This document shows positions 22,617-34,331 of a DNA stretch of 64,000 nucleotides, piece after piece. Each line of letters starts with the position of its first letter. Position 1 is the first letter of the stretch. Source of the stretch: Bufo bufo (taxonomy: Eukaryota > Chordata > Amphibia > Anura > Bufonidae); the NCBI RefSeq assembly GCF_905171765.1, contig NC_053392.1:507514556-507578555 (forward strand). Direction: 5' to 3'. A model generated the notes under the pieces. The model saw only the letters and a program-made list of their open reading frames with translations, did no database searches and was not told where the DNA came from. Position numbers and translations under genes: made by a program.

Positions 22617-22798
22617 TGATGTCACCAGCGATTGTGATGTCATCGACCAAATATGGTGCCTTTTCTGAACACACCATCAGCCTTTGTGATGTCATCGACC
22701 AAATATGGTGCCTTTTGTGAACACACCATTAGCCTTTGTGATGTCATCGACCAAATATGGTGCCTTTTCTAAACAAGTCACCAGCAATTGTGATGTCA
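22617..22798 (-). promoter_or_regulatory. Promoter repeat of kinase gene 2
   Basis: TGATGTCA at 22617, 22635, 22687, 22739 and 22791; three intact CArG boxes at 22647-22656, 22699-22708 and 22751-22760. Strict 52-bp spacing. Confidence 0.55.
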
Positions 22799-22925
22799 TC
22801 GACTGTTTTTTTTCTCTCTCCTTCTCTGTATGTATGTGTATCTATCTATATATCTATCTATCATCTTTGTATATGTATATATAGATATATATATATATAT
22901 GTTAATGTTATATACACACACAATA

Positions 22926-23425
22926 CTGTACAAAAATATTAGGCAGGTGTGTGAAAAATGCTGCAGAGTAAGATTAAGAAAAATAGAAGTGTTTAAATAG
23001 TTTATTTTCATTAAAATACAAAGTGAAATCTAAATCCAATCAATATTTGGTGTGACCACCCTTTGTCTTCAAAACAGCATCAGTTCTTCTAGGTACACTT
23101 GAATAACGTTTTTTAAAAAGGAATTTGGCGGTGAGTTTATTCTAAACACCTTTGAGAACTAACAACAGATCTTCTATGGATGTAGGCTTGTTCAGATCCT
23201 TCTGTCCTCAAACAGATTTGATGTTGAAATCAGGAGCTTTGTGGAGGCCATTTCCTCACTTCTTGGACTCCCTTTTTTTTTTTTTACGCTGAAGATAGTT
23301 CTTAATGATATTGACATTATATTTGGGGTCCCTGTTCTGCTACAGAATAAATTTGGAGCCAATCAGAATTCTCTCTGATGGAATTGTGTAATGTATAAGT
23401 ATCATTATTCCTGACAACATTTTCC
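22926..23425 (-). pseudogene. Tc1-like transposase fossil, unit 3
   Basis: Same fossil as at 11236-11733. Confidence 0.65.
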
Positions 23426-23468
23426 ATATGTAAATTGTATATGTGTGTGTATATATATATATGTAATA

Positions 23469-23917
23469 TAGATAAAGGCGAATTTCCAAGGGTTGAGTGC
23501 TACACTTCAGGACATGAGAGCAACTATTGTCACATAATGACATTAATGCTAAATGGGATTGCTTTAAATCTACTTTGGATAAATATATTGGTAAATACAT
23601 TCAAGTACAAGCTAATAAAATTAAACCCCACATGGCTTGCAAATAGTGTAAAAAGGGCAAAAAATGACAAAAAGAGGGCCTTTAAGAAATACAAATCTGA
23701 GGGGTTAGCTGTAGCCTTTAAAAGAACTAAATAAATTATGTAAGGGTGTAATAAAATCAGCTAAAATACACAATGAAATACAGGTGGCCAAAGAAAGTAA
23801 GAACAACCCCAAAAAATTCTTTAAATACATAAATGCAAAAACCCATGGTCAGGACATGAACGGCCCCAAAATTATGATAACGGGGTGTTGGTCACTGGGG
23901 ATCAAGAGAAGGCAGAG
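23469..23917 (+). pseudogene. LINE ORF2 fragment, unit 3, split by the hAT insertion
   Basis: Continues after the hAT element at 39124-39170. The insertion falls inside the EKAELLN coding stretch. Confidence 0.6.
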
Positions 23918-24109
23918 CTCCTAAATAGGGATGAGCGAACTCGAACTGTATAGTTCGGGTTCGTACCGAATTTTGGGGTGTCCGTGACACGGACCCGAAC
24001 CCGAACATTTTCGTAAAAGTCCGGGTTCGAGTTCGGTGTTCGGCGCATTCTTGGCGCTTTTTGAAAGGCTGCAAAGCAGCCAATCAACAAGCATCAAACT
24101 ACTTGGCCC

Positions 24110-24250
24110 AAGAGGCCATCACAGCCATGCCTACTATTGGCATGGCTGTGATTGGCCAGTGCACCATGTGACCCAGCCTCTATTTAAGCTGGAGTCACGT
24201 AGCGCCGCACGTCACTCTGCTATGATCAGTATAGGGAGAGGTTGCAGCTG
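24110..24250 (+). promoter_or_regulatory. Putative hAT promoter with hairpin
   Basis: A 14-bp perfect stem (ATCACAGCCATGCC, 24118-24131, against 24139-24152) places ATTGG/CCAAT-type motifs on both arms. TCTATTTAAG near 24179 is TATA-like. The first clear transposase codons are 10 kb away across the satellite, so a very long 5-prime UTR or intron would be required. Confidence 0.4.
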
Positions 24251-24460
24251 CGACGTTAGGGCGAGATTAGGCAGATTAACTCCTCCAAAAGACTTCATTC
24301 TGTGATCGATCTGCAGCTGTGGATCATTGAAGTGCTATTATTGACTTGCTCACTTTTTTGAGGGTGCCCAGAGTGTTTTTAGATCACTTTTTTTCTGGGG
24401 TGATCGGCGGCCATTTTGTGACTTGTGGTGCGCCAGCACGAGCTATCACCAAGTGTATTT

Positions 24461-24772
24461 AACCATCGATAGTGTGGTTATTTTGTGCTATATCCTACAT
24501 CAGCTGCAGGCTGAGCCTGTGTCACCGAAGTGCATTTAACCATCAACAGTCTGGTTATTTTTTGGCCATATACTACATCAGCTGCAGGCTGAGCCTGTTT
24601 CACCCAAGTGCATTTAACCATCAACAGTCTGATTATTTTTTGGCCATATACTACATCAGCTGCAGGCTGAGCCTGTGTCACCGAAGTGCATTTAACCATC
24701 AACAGTCTGGTTATTTTTTGGCCATATATTACATCAGGGGCAAGTTGAGCCTGTCACCCAGCGCTTAAAATA
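24461..24772. repeat. 78-bp tandem repeat, 4 copies
   Basis: Copies begin AACCATC at 24461, 24538, 24616 and 24694 (77-78 bp apart); each contains CATCAGCTGCAGGCTGAGCC or a decayed form. Confidence 0.85.
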
Positions 24773-24805
24773 TAGACCTGACATTTCTATTCAACCAAAT
24801 CTGCA

Positions 24806-27800
24806 CAGACTTTTTGTTCTGGGTTGAAAAAGCATTTCCAAATTTGCCATTCTGAAAATAACTAGTTTGTGGTATTTCAGGCCTACTTGAAATCTATCCC
24901 AAAAAGAAAATCTTACATTGAAGTTATTGATAGTATCATTCAGAAAAACCTAAGACACACGCTAGCGTGCTGATAGAAGTGTCATTCTGTGATTAAACCT
25001 ATAACTGTCACACAGCGCAAAAAAAAACAGGTCTCACATCTCTATTCAACCAAATCTGCACAGTTTTAGCTGGTCAAGTTATTTGTAGTGACCGTCAAAG
25101 CAGACTTTTTGTTCTGGGTTGAAAAAGCATTCCCAAATTTGCCATTCTGAAAATAACTAGTTTGTGGTATTTCAGGCCTACTTGAAATCTATCCCAAAAA
25201 GAAAATCTTACATTGAAGTTATTGATAGTATCATTCAGAAAAACCTAAGACACACGCTAGCGTGCTGATAGAAGTGTCATTCTGTGATTAAACCTATAAC
25301 TGTCACACAGCGCAAAAAAAAACAGGTCTCACATCTTTATTCAACCAAATCTGCACAGTTTTAGCTGGTCAAGTTATTTGTAGTGACCGTCAAAGCAGAC
25401 TTTTTGTTCTGGGTTGAAAAAGCATTCCCAAATTTGCCATTCTGAAAATAACTAGTTTGTGGTATTTCAGGCCTACTTGAAATCTATCCCAAAAAGAAAA
25501 TCTTACATAGAAGTTATTGATAGTATCATTCAGAAAAACCTAAGACACACGCTAGCGTGCTGATAGAAGTGTCATTCTGTGATTAAACCTATAACTGTCA
25601 CACAGCGCAAAAAAAAACAGGTCTCACATCTCTATTCAACCAAATCTGCACAGTTTTAGCTGGTCAAGTTATTTGTAGTGACCGTCAAAGCAGACTTTTT
25701 GTTCTGGGTTGAAAAAGCATTCCCAAATTTGCCATTCTGAAAATAACTAGTTTGTGGTATTTCAGGCCTACTTGAAATCTATCCCAAAAAGAAAATCTTA
25801 CATTGAAGTTATTGATAGTATCATTTAGAAAAACCTAAGACACACGCTAGCGTGCTGATAGAAGTGTCATTCTGTGATTAAACCTATAACTGTTACACAG
25901 CGCAAAAAAAAACAGGTCTCACATCTCTATTCAACCAAATCTGCTCAGTTTTAGCTGGTCAAGTTATTTGTAGTGACCGTCAAAGCAGACTTTTTGTTCT
26001 GGGTTGAAAAAGCATTCCCAAATTTGCCATTCTGAAAATAACTAGTTTGTGGTATTTCAGGCCTACTTGAAATCTATCCCAAAAAGAAAATCTTACATAG
26101 AAGTTATTGATAGTATCATTCAGAAAAACCTAAGACACACGCTAGCGTGCTGATAGAAGTGTCATTCTGTGATTAAACCTATAACTGTCACACAGCGCAA
26201 AAAAAAACAGGTCTCACATCTCTATTCAACCAAATCTGCACAGTTTTAGCTGGTCAAGTTATTTGTAGTGACCATCAAAGCAGACTTTTTGTTCTGGGTT
26301 GAAAAAGCATTCCCAAATTTGCCATTCTGAAAATAACTAGTTTTTGGTATTTCAGGCCTACTTGAAATCTATCCCAAAAAGAAAATCTAACATTGAAGTT
26401 ATTGATAGTATCATTCATAAAAACCTAAGACACACGCTAGCGTGCTGATAGAAGTGTCATTCTGTGATTAAACCTATAACTGTCACACAGCGCAAAGAAA
26501 AACCAGGTCTCACATCTCTATTCAACCAAATCTGCACAGTTTTAGCTGGTCAAGTTATTTGTAGTGACTGTCAAAGCAGACTTTTTGTTCTGGGTTGAAA
26601 AAGCATTCCCAAATTTGCCATTCTGAAAATAACTAGTTTTTGGTATTTCAGGCCTACTTGAAATCTATCCCAAAAAGAAAATCTTACATTGAAGTTATTG
26701 ATAGTATCATTCAGAAAAACCTAAGACACACGCTAGCGTGCTGATAGAAGTGTCATTCTGTGATTAAACCTATAACTGTCACACAGCGCAAAAAAAAACA
26801 GGTCTCACATCTCTATTCAACCAAATCTGCACAGTTTTAGCTGGTCAAGTTATTTGTAGTGACCGTCAAAGCAGACTTTTTGTTCTGGGTTGAAAAAGCA
26901 TTCCCAAATTTGCCATTCTGAAAATAACTAGTTTGTGGTATTTCAGGCCTACTTGAAATCTATCCCAAAAAGAAAATCTTACATTGAAGTTATTGATAGT
27001 ATCATTCAGAAAAACCTAAGACACACGCTAGCGTGCTGATAGAAGTGTCATTCTGTGATTAAACCTATAACTGTCACACAGCGCAAAAAAAAACAGGTCT
27101 CACATCTCTATTCAACCAAATCTGCACAGTTTTAGCTGGTCAAAGTATTTGTAGTGACCGTCAAAGCAGACTTTTTGTTCTGGGTTGAAAAAGCATTCCC
27201 AAATTTGCCATTCTGAAAATAACTAGTTTGTGGTATTTCAGGCCTACTTGAAATCTATCCCAAAAAGAAAATCTTACATTGAAGTTATTGATAGTATCAT
27301 TCAGAAAAACCTAAGACACACGCTAGCGTGCTGATAGAAGTGTCATTCTGTGATTAAACCTATAACTGTCACACAGCGCAAAAAAAAATAGGTCTCACAT
27401 CTCTATTCAACCAAATCTGCACAGTTTTAGCTGGTCAAGTTATTTGTAGTGACTGTCAAAGCAGACTTTTTGTTCTGGGTTGAAAAAGCATTCCCAAATT
27501 TGCCATTCTGAAAATAACTAGTTTGTGGTATTTCAGGCCTACTTGAAATCTATCCCAAAAAGAAAATCTTACATTGAAGTTATTGATAGTATCATTCAGA
27601 AAAACCTAAGACACACGCTAGCGTGCTGATAGAAGTGTCATTCTGTGATTAAACCTATAACTGTCACACAGCGCAAAAAAAAACAGGTCTCACATCTCTA
27701 TTCAACCAAATCTGCACAGTTTTAGCTGGTCAAGTTATTTGTAGTGACCGTCAAAGCAGACTTTTTGTTCTGGGTTGAAAAAGCATTCCAAATTTGCCAT

Positions 27801-30800
27801 TCTGAAAATAACTAGTTTGTGGTATTTCAGGCCTACTTGAAATCTATCCCAAAAAGAAAATCTTACATTGAAGTTATTGATAGTATCATTCAGAAAAACC
27901 TAAGACACACGCTAGCGTGCTGATAGAAGTGTCATTCTGTGATTAAACCTATAACTGTCACACAGCGCAAAAAAAAACAGGTCTCACATCTCTATTCAAC
28001 CAAATCTGCACAGTTTTAGCTGGTCAAGTTATTTGTAGTGACCGTCAAAGCAGACTTTTTGTTCTGGGTTGAAAAAGCATTCCCAAATTTGCCATTCTGA
28101 AAATAACTAGTTTGTGGTATTTCAGGCCTACTTGAAATCTATCCCAAAAAGAAAATCTTACATTGAAGTTATTGATAGTATCATTTAGAAAAACCTAAGA
28201 CACACGCTAGCGTGCTCATAGAAGTGTCATTCTGTGATTAAACCTATAACTGTCACACAGCGCAAAAAAAAACAGGTCTCACATCTCTATTCAACCAAAT
28301 CTGCACAGTTTTAGCTGGTCAAGTTATTTGTAGTGACCGTCAAAGCAGACTTTTTGTTCTGTGTTGAAAAAGCATTCCCAAATTTGCCATTCTGAAAATA
28401 ACTAGTTTGTGGTATTTCAGGCCTACTTGAAATCTATCCCAAAAAGAAAATCTTACATTGAAGTTATTGATAGTATCATTCAGAAAAACCTAAGACACAC
28501 GCTAGCGTGCTGATAGAAGTGTCATTCTGTGATTAAACCTATAAGTGTCACACAGCGCAAAAAAAAACAGGTCTCACATCTCTATTCAACCAAATCTGCA
28601 CAGTTTTAGCTGGTCAAGTTATTTGTAGGGACCGTCAAAGCAGACTTTTTGTTCTGGGTTGAAAAAGCATTCCCAAATTTGCCATTCTGAAAATAACTAG
28701 TTTGTGGTATTTCAGGCATACTTGAAATCTATCCCAAAAAGAAAATCTTACATTGAAGTTATTGATAGTATCATTCAGAAAAACCTAAGACACACGCTAG
28801 CGTGCTGATAGAAGTGTCATTCTGTGATTAAACCTATAACTGTCACACAGCGCAAAAAAAAACAGGTCTCACATCTCTATTCAACCAAATCTGCACAGTT
28901 TTAGCTGGTCAAGTTATTTGTAGTGACCGTCAAAGCAGACTTTTTGTTCTGGGTTGAAAAAGCATTCCCAAATTTGCCATTCTGAAAATAACTAGTTTGT
29001 GGTATTTCAGGCCTACTTGAAATCTATCCCAAAAAGAAAATCTTACATTGAAGTTATTGATAGTATCATTCAGAAAAACCTAAGACACACGCTAGCGTGC
29101 TGATAGAAGTGTCATTCTGTGATTAAACCTATAACTGTCACACAGCGCAAAAAAAAACAGGTCTCACATCTCTATTCAACCAAATCTGCACAGTTTTAGC
29201 TGGTCAAGTTATTTGTAGTGACCGTCAAAGCAGACTTTTTGTTCTGGGTTGAAAAAGCATTCCCAAATTTGCCATTCTGAAAATAACTAGTTTGTGGTAT
29301 TTCAGGCCTACTTGAAATCTATCCCAAAAAGAAAATCTTACATTGAAGTTATTGATAGTATCATTCAGAAAAACCTAAGACACACGCTAGCGTGCTGATA
29401 GAAGTGTCATTCTGTGATTAAACCTATAACTGTCACACAGCGCAAAAAAAAACAGGTCTCACATCTCTATTCAACCAAATCTGCACAGTTTTAGCTGGTC
29501 AAGTTATTTGTAGTGACCGTCAAAGCAGACTTTTTGTTCTGGGTTGAAAAAGCATTCCCAAATTTGCCATTCTGAAAATAACTAGTTTTTGGTATTTCAG
29601 GCCTACTTGAAATCTATCCCAAAAAGAAAATCTTACATTGAAGTTATTGATAGTATCATTCAGAAAAACCTAAGACACACGCTAGCGTGCTGATAGAAGT
29701 GTCATTCTGAGATTAAACCTATAACTGTCACACAGCGCAAAAAAAAACAGGTCTCACATCTCTATTCAACCAAATCTGCACAGTTTTAGCTGGTCAAGTT
29801 ATTTGTAGTGACCGTCAAAGCAGACTTTTTGTTCTGGGTTGAAAAAGCATTCCCAAATTTGCCATTCTGAAAATAACTAGTTTTTGGTATTTCAGGCCTA
29901 CTTGAAATCTATCCCAAAAAGAAAATCTTACATTGAAGTTATTGATAGTATCATTCAGAAAAACCTAAGACACACGCTAGCGTGCTGATAGAAGTGTCAT
30001 TCTGTGATTAAACCTATAACTGTCACACAGCGCAAAAAAAAACAGGTCTCACATCTCTATTCAACCAAATCTGCACAGTTTTAGCTGGTCAAGTTATTTG
30101 TAGTGACCGTCAAAGCAGACTTTTTGTTCTGGGTTGAAAAAGCATTCCCAAATTTGCCATTCTGAAAATAACTAGTTTGTGGTATTTCAGGCCTACTTGA
30201 AATCTATCCCAAAAAGAAAATCTTACATTGAAGTTATTGATAGTATCATTCAGAAAAACCTAAGACACATGCTAGCGTGCTGATAGAAGTGTCATTCTGT
30301 GATTAAACCTATAACTGTCACACAGCGCAAAAAAAAACAGGTCTCACATCTCTATTCAACCAAATCTGCACAGTTTTAGCTGGTCAAGTTATTTGTAGTG
30401 ACCGTCAAAGCAGACTTTTTGTTCTGGGTTGAAAAAGCATTCCCAAATTTGCCATTCTGAAAATAACTAGTTTGTGGTATTTCAGGCCTACTTGAAATCT
30501 ATCCCAAAAAGAAAATCTTACATTGAAGTTATTGATAGTATCATTCAGAAAAACCTAAGACACACGCTAGCGTGCTGATAGAAGTGTCATTCTGTGATTA
30601 AACCTATAACTGTCACACAGCGCAAAAAAAAACAGGTCTCACATCTCTATTCAACCAAATCTGCACAGTTTTAGCTGGTCAAGTTATTTGTAGTGACCGT
30701 CAAAGCAGACTTTTTGTTCTGGGTTGAAAAAGCATTCCCAAATTTGCCATTCTGAAAATAACTAGTTTGTGGTATTTCAGGCCTACTTGAAATCTATCCC

Positions 30801-33800
30801 AAAAAGAAAATCTTACATTGAAGTTATTGATAGTATCATTCAGAAAAACCTAAGACACACGCTAGCGTGCTGATAGAAGTGTCATTCTGTGATTAAACCT
30901 ATAACTGTCACACAGCACAAAAAAAAACAGGTCTCACATCTCTATTCAACCAAATCTGCACAGTTTTAGCTGGTCAAGTTATTTGTAGTGACCGTCAAAG
31001 CAGACTTTTTGTTCTGGGTTGAAAAAGCATTCCCAAATTTGCCATTCTGAAAATAACTAGTTTGTGGTATTTCAGGCCTACTTGAAATCTATCCCAAAAA
31101 GAAAATCTTACATTGAAGTTATTGATAGTATTATTCAGAAAAACCTAAGACACACGCTAGCGTGCTGATAGAAGTGTCATTCTGTGATTAAACCTATAAC
31201 TGTCACACAGCGCAAAAAAAAAACAGGTCTCACATCTCTATTCAACCAAATCTGGACAGTTTTAGCTGGTCAAGTTATTTGTAGTGACCGTCAAAGCAGA
31301 CTTTTTGTTCTGGGTTGAAAAAGCATTCCCAAATTTGCCATTCTGAAAATAACTAGTTTGTGGTATTTCAGGCCTACTTGAAATCTATCCCAAAAAGAAA
31401 ATCTTACATTGAAGTTATTGATAGTATCATTCAGAAAAACCTAAGACACACGCTAGCGTGCTGATAGAAGTGTCATTCTGTGATTAAACCTATAACTGTC
31501 ACACAGAGCTAAAAAAAAACAGGTCTCACATCTCTATTCAACCAAATCTGCACAGTTTTAGCTGGTCAAGTTATTTGTAGTGACCGTCAAAGCAGACTTT
31601 TTGTTCTGGGTTGAAAAAGCATTCCCAAATTTGCCATTCTGAAAATAACTAGTTTGTGGTATTTCAGACCTACTTGAAATCTATCCCAAAAAGTAAATCT
31701 TACATTGAAGTTATTGATAGTATCATTCAGAAAAACCTAAGACACATGCTAGCGTGCTGATAGAAGTGTCATTCTGTGATTAAACCTATAACTGTCACAC
31801 AGCGAAAAAAAAAACAGGTCTCACATCTCTATTCAACCAAATCTGCACAGTTTTAGCTGGTCAAGTTATTTGTAGTGACCGTCAAAGCAGACTTTTTGTT
31901 CTGGGTTGAAAAAGCATTCCCAAATTTGCCATTCTGAAAATAACTAGTTTGTGGTATTTCAGGCCTACTTGAAATCTATCCCAAAAAGAAAATCTTACAT
32001 TGAAGTTATTGATAGTATCATTCCGAAAAACCTAAGACACACGCTAGCGTGCTGATAGAAGTGTCATTCTGTGATTAAACCTATAACTGTCACACAGCGC
32101 AAAAAAAAACTGGTCTCACATCTCTATTCAACCAAATCTGCACAGTTTTAGCTGGTCAAGTTATTTGTAGTGACCGTCAAAGCAGACTTTTTGTTCTGGG
32201 TTGAAAAAGCATTCCCAAATTTGCCATTCTGAAAATAACTAGTTTTTGGTATTTCAGGCCTACTTGAAATCTATCCCAAAAAGAAAATCTTACATTGAAG
32301 TTATTGATAGTATCATTCAGAAAAACCTAAGACACACGCTAGTGTGCTGATAGAAGTGTCATTCTGTGATTAAACCTATAACTGTCACACAGCGCAAAAA
32401 AAAAACAGGTCTCACATCTCTATTCAACCAAATCTGCACAGTTTTAGCTGGTCAAGTTATTTGTAGTGACCGTCAAAGCAGACTTTTTGTTCTGGGTTGA
32501 AAAAGCATTCCCAAATTTGCCATTCTGAAAATAACTAGTTTGTGGTATTTCAGGCCTACTTGAAATCTATCCCAAAAAGAAAATCTTACATTGAAGTTAT
32601 TGATAGTATCATTCAGAAAAACCTAAGACACATGCTAGCGTGCTGATAGAAGTGTCATTCTGTGATTAAACCTATAACTGTCACACAGCGCAAAAAAAAA
32701 CAGGTCTCACATCTCTATTCAACCAAATCTGCACAGTTTTAGCTGGTCAAGTTATTTGTAGTGACCGTCAAAGCAGACTTTTTGTTCTGGGTTGAAAAAG
32801 CATTCCCAAATTTGCCATTCTGAAAATAACTAGTTTGTGGTATTTCAGGCCTACTTGAAATCTATCCCAAAAATAAAATCTTACATTGAAGTTATTGATA
32901 GTATCATTCAGAAAAACCTAAGACACACGCTAGCGTGCTGATAGAAGTGTCATTCTGTGATTAAACCTATAACTGTCACACAGCGCAAAAAAAAACAGGT
33001 CTCACATCTCTATTCAACCAAATCTGCACAGTTTTAGCTGGTCAAGTTATTTGTAGTGACCGTCAAAGCAGACTTTTTGTTCTGGGTTGAAAAAGCATTC
33101 CCAAATTTGCCATTCTGAAAATAACTAGTTTGTGGTATTTCAGGCCTACTTGAAATCTATCCCAAAAAGAAAATCTTACATTGAAGTTATTGATAGTATC
33201 ATTCAGAAAAACCTAAGACACACGCTAGCGTGCTGATAGAAGTGTCATTCTGTGATTAAACCTATAACTGTCACACAGCACAAAAAAAAACAGGTCTCAC
33301 ATCTCTATTCAACCAAATCTGCACAGTTTTAGCTGGTCAAGTTATTTGTAGTGACCGTCAAAGCAGACTTTTTGTTCTGGGTTGAAAAAGCATTCCCAAA
33401 TTTGCCATTCTGAAAATAACTAGTTTGTGGTATTTCAGGCCTACTTGAAATCTATCCCAAAAAGAAAATCTTACATTGAAGTTATTGATAGTATCATTCA
33501 GAAAAACCTAAGACACACGCTAGCGTGCTGATAGAAGTGTCATTCTGTGATTAAACCTATAACTGTCACACAGCGCAAAAAAAAACAGGTCTCACATCTC
33601 TATTCAACCAAATCTGGACAGTTTTAGCTGGTCAAGTTATTTGTAGTGACCGTCAAAGCAGACTTTTTGTTCTGGGTTGAAAAAGCATTCCCAAATTTGC
33701 CATTCTGAAAATAACTAGTTTGTGGTATTTCAGGCCTACTTGAAATCTATCCCAAAAAGAAAATCTTACATTGAAGTTATTGATAGTATCATTCAGAAAA

Positions 33801-34310
33801 ACCTAAGACACACGCTAGCGTGCTGATAGAAGTGTCATTCTGTGATTAAACCTATAAGTGTCACACAGCGCTAAAAAAAAACAGGTCTCACATCTCTATT
33901 CAACCAAATCTGCACAGTTTTAGCTGGTCAAGTTATTTGTAGTGACCGTCAAAGCAGACTTTTTGTTCTGGGTTGAAAAAGCATTCCCAAATTTGCCATT
34001 CTGAAAATAACTAGTTTGTGGTATTTCAGGACCTACTTGAAATCTATCCCAAAAAGTAAATCTTACATTGAAGTTATTGATAGTATCATTCAGAAAAACC
34101 TAAGACACACGCTAGCGTGCTGATAGAAGTGTCATTCTGTGATTAAACCTATAACTGTCACACAGCGCAAAAAAAAAACAGGTCTCACATCTCTATTCAA
34201 CCAAATCTGCACAGTTTTAGCTGGTCAAGTTATTTGTAGTGACCGTCAAAGCAGACTTTTTGTTCTGGGTTGAAAAAGCATTCCCAAATTTGCCATTCTC
34301 AAAATTGTGG
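24806..34310. repeat. 295-bp satellite array inside the hAT element
   Basis: The CAGACTTTTTGTTCTGGG landmark recurs at 24806, 25101, 25396, 25691, 25986, 26281 and so on to 34252, spaced 295-296 bp, about 32 copies. Monomers differ by only a few scattered bases. Each contains the 12-bp perfect palindrome CACGCTAGCGTG and an A-run of 8-10. The first copy lacks the TTTTAGCTGGTCAAG segment; the last runs into the transposase region. No open frame above 60 codons lies in it. Confidence 0.97.
29880..34190. repeat. Eight-monomer higher-order duplication in the satellite
   Basis: Rare variants recur at 2362-2363 bp (8 x 295): AGTTTTTGG 29879/32241, CATGCTAGC 30268/32631, CACAGCACAA 30911/33274, TCTGGACAG 31251/33613, GCTAAAAA 31508/33870, AAGTAAATC 31691/34054. 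Blocks are roughly 29880-31830 and 32240-34190. Confidence 0.75.
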
Positions 34311-34331
34311 TGAACGGGAACAATCAGGAAA

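Larger units (their letters stand above)
11105..22790. repeat. Tandem segmental duplication, unit 2
   Basis: 11,686 bp, or about 9.2 kb without its private 2.45-kb piggyBac-like insertion. Small private deletions relative to other units lie near 17340 (about 84 bp), 17940 and 18272 (about 24 bp). The kinase gene is open. Confidence 0.9.

Noticed and set aside
24806..34310. Regular repeats resembling a CRISPR array
   Set aside because: The whole 295-bp unit is conserved with no unique spacers; it is satellite DNA in a eukaryotic transposon.
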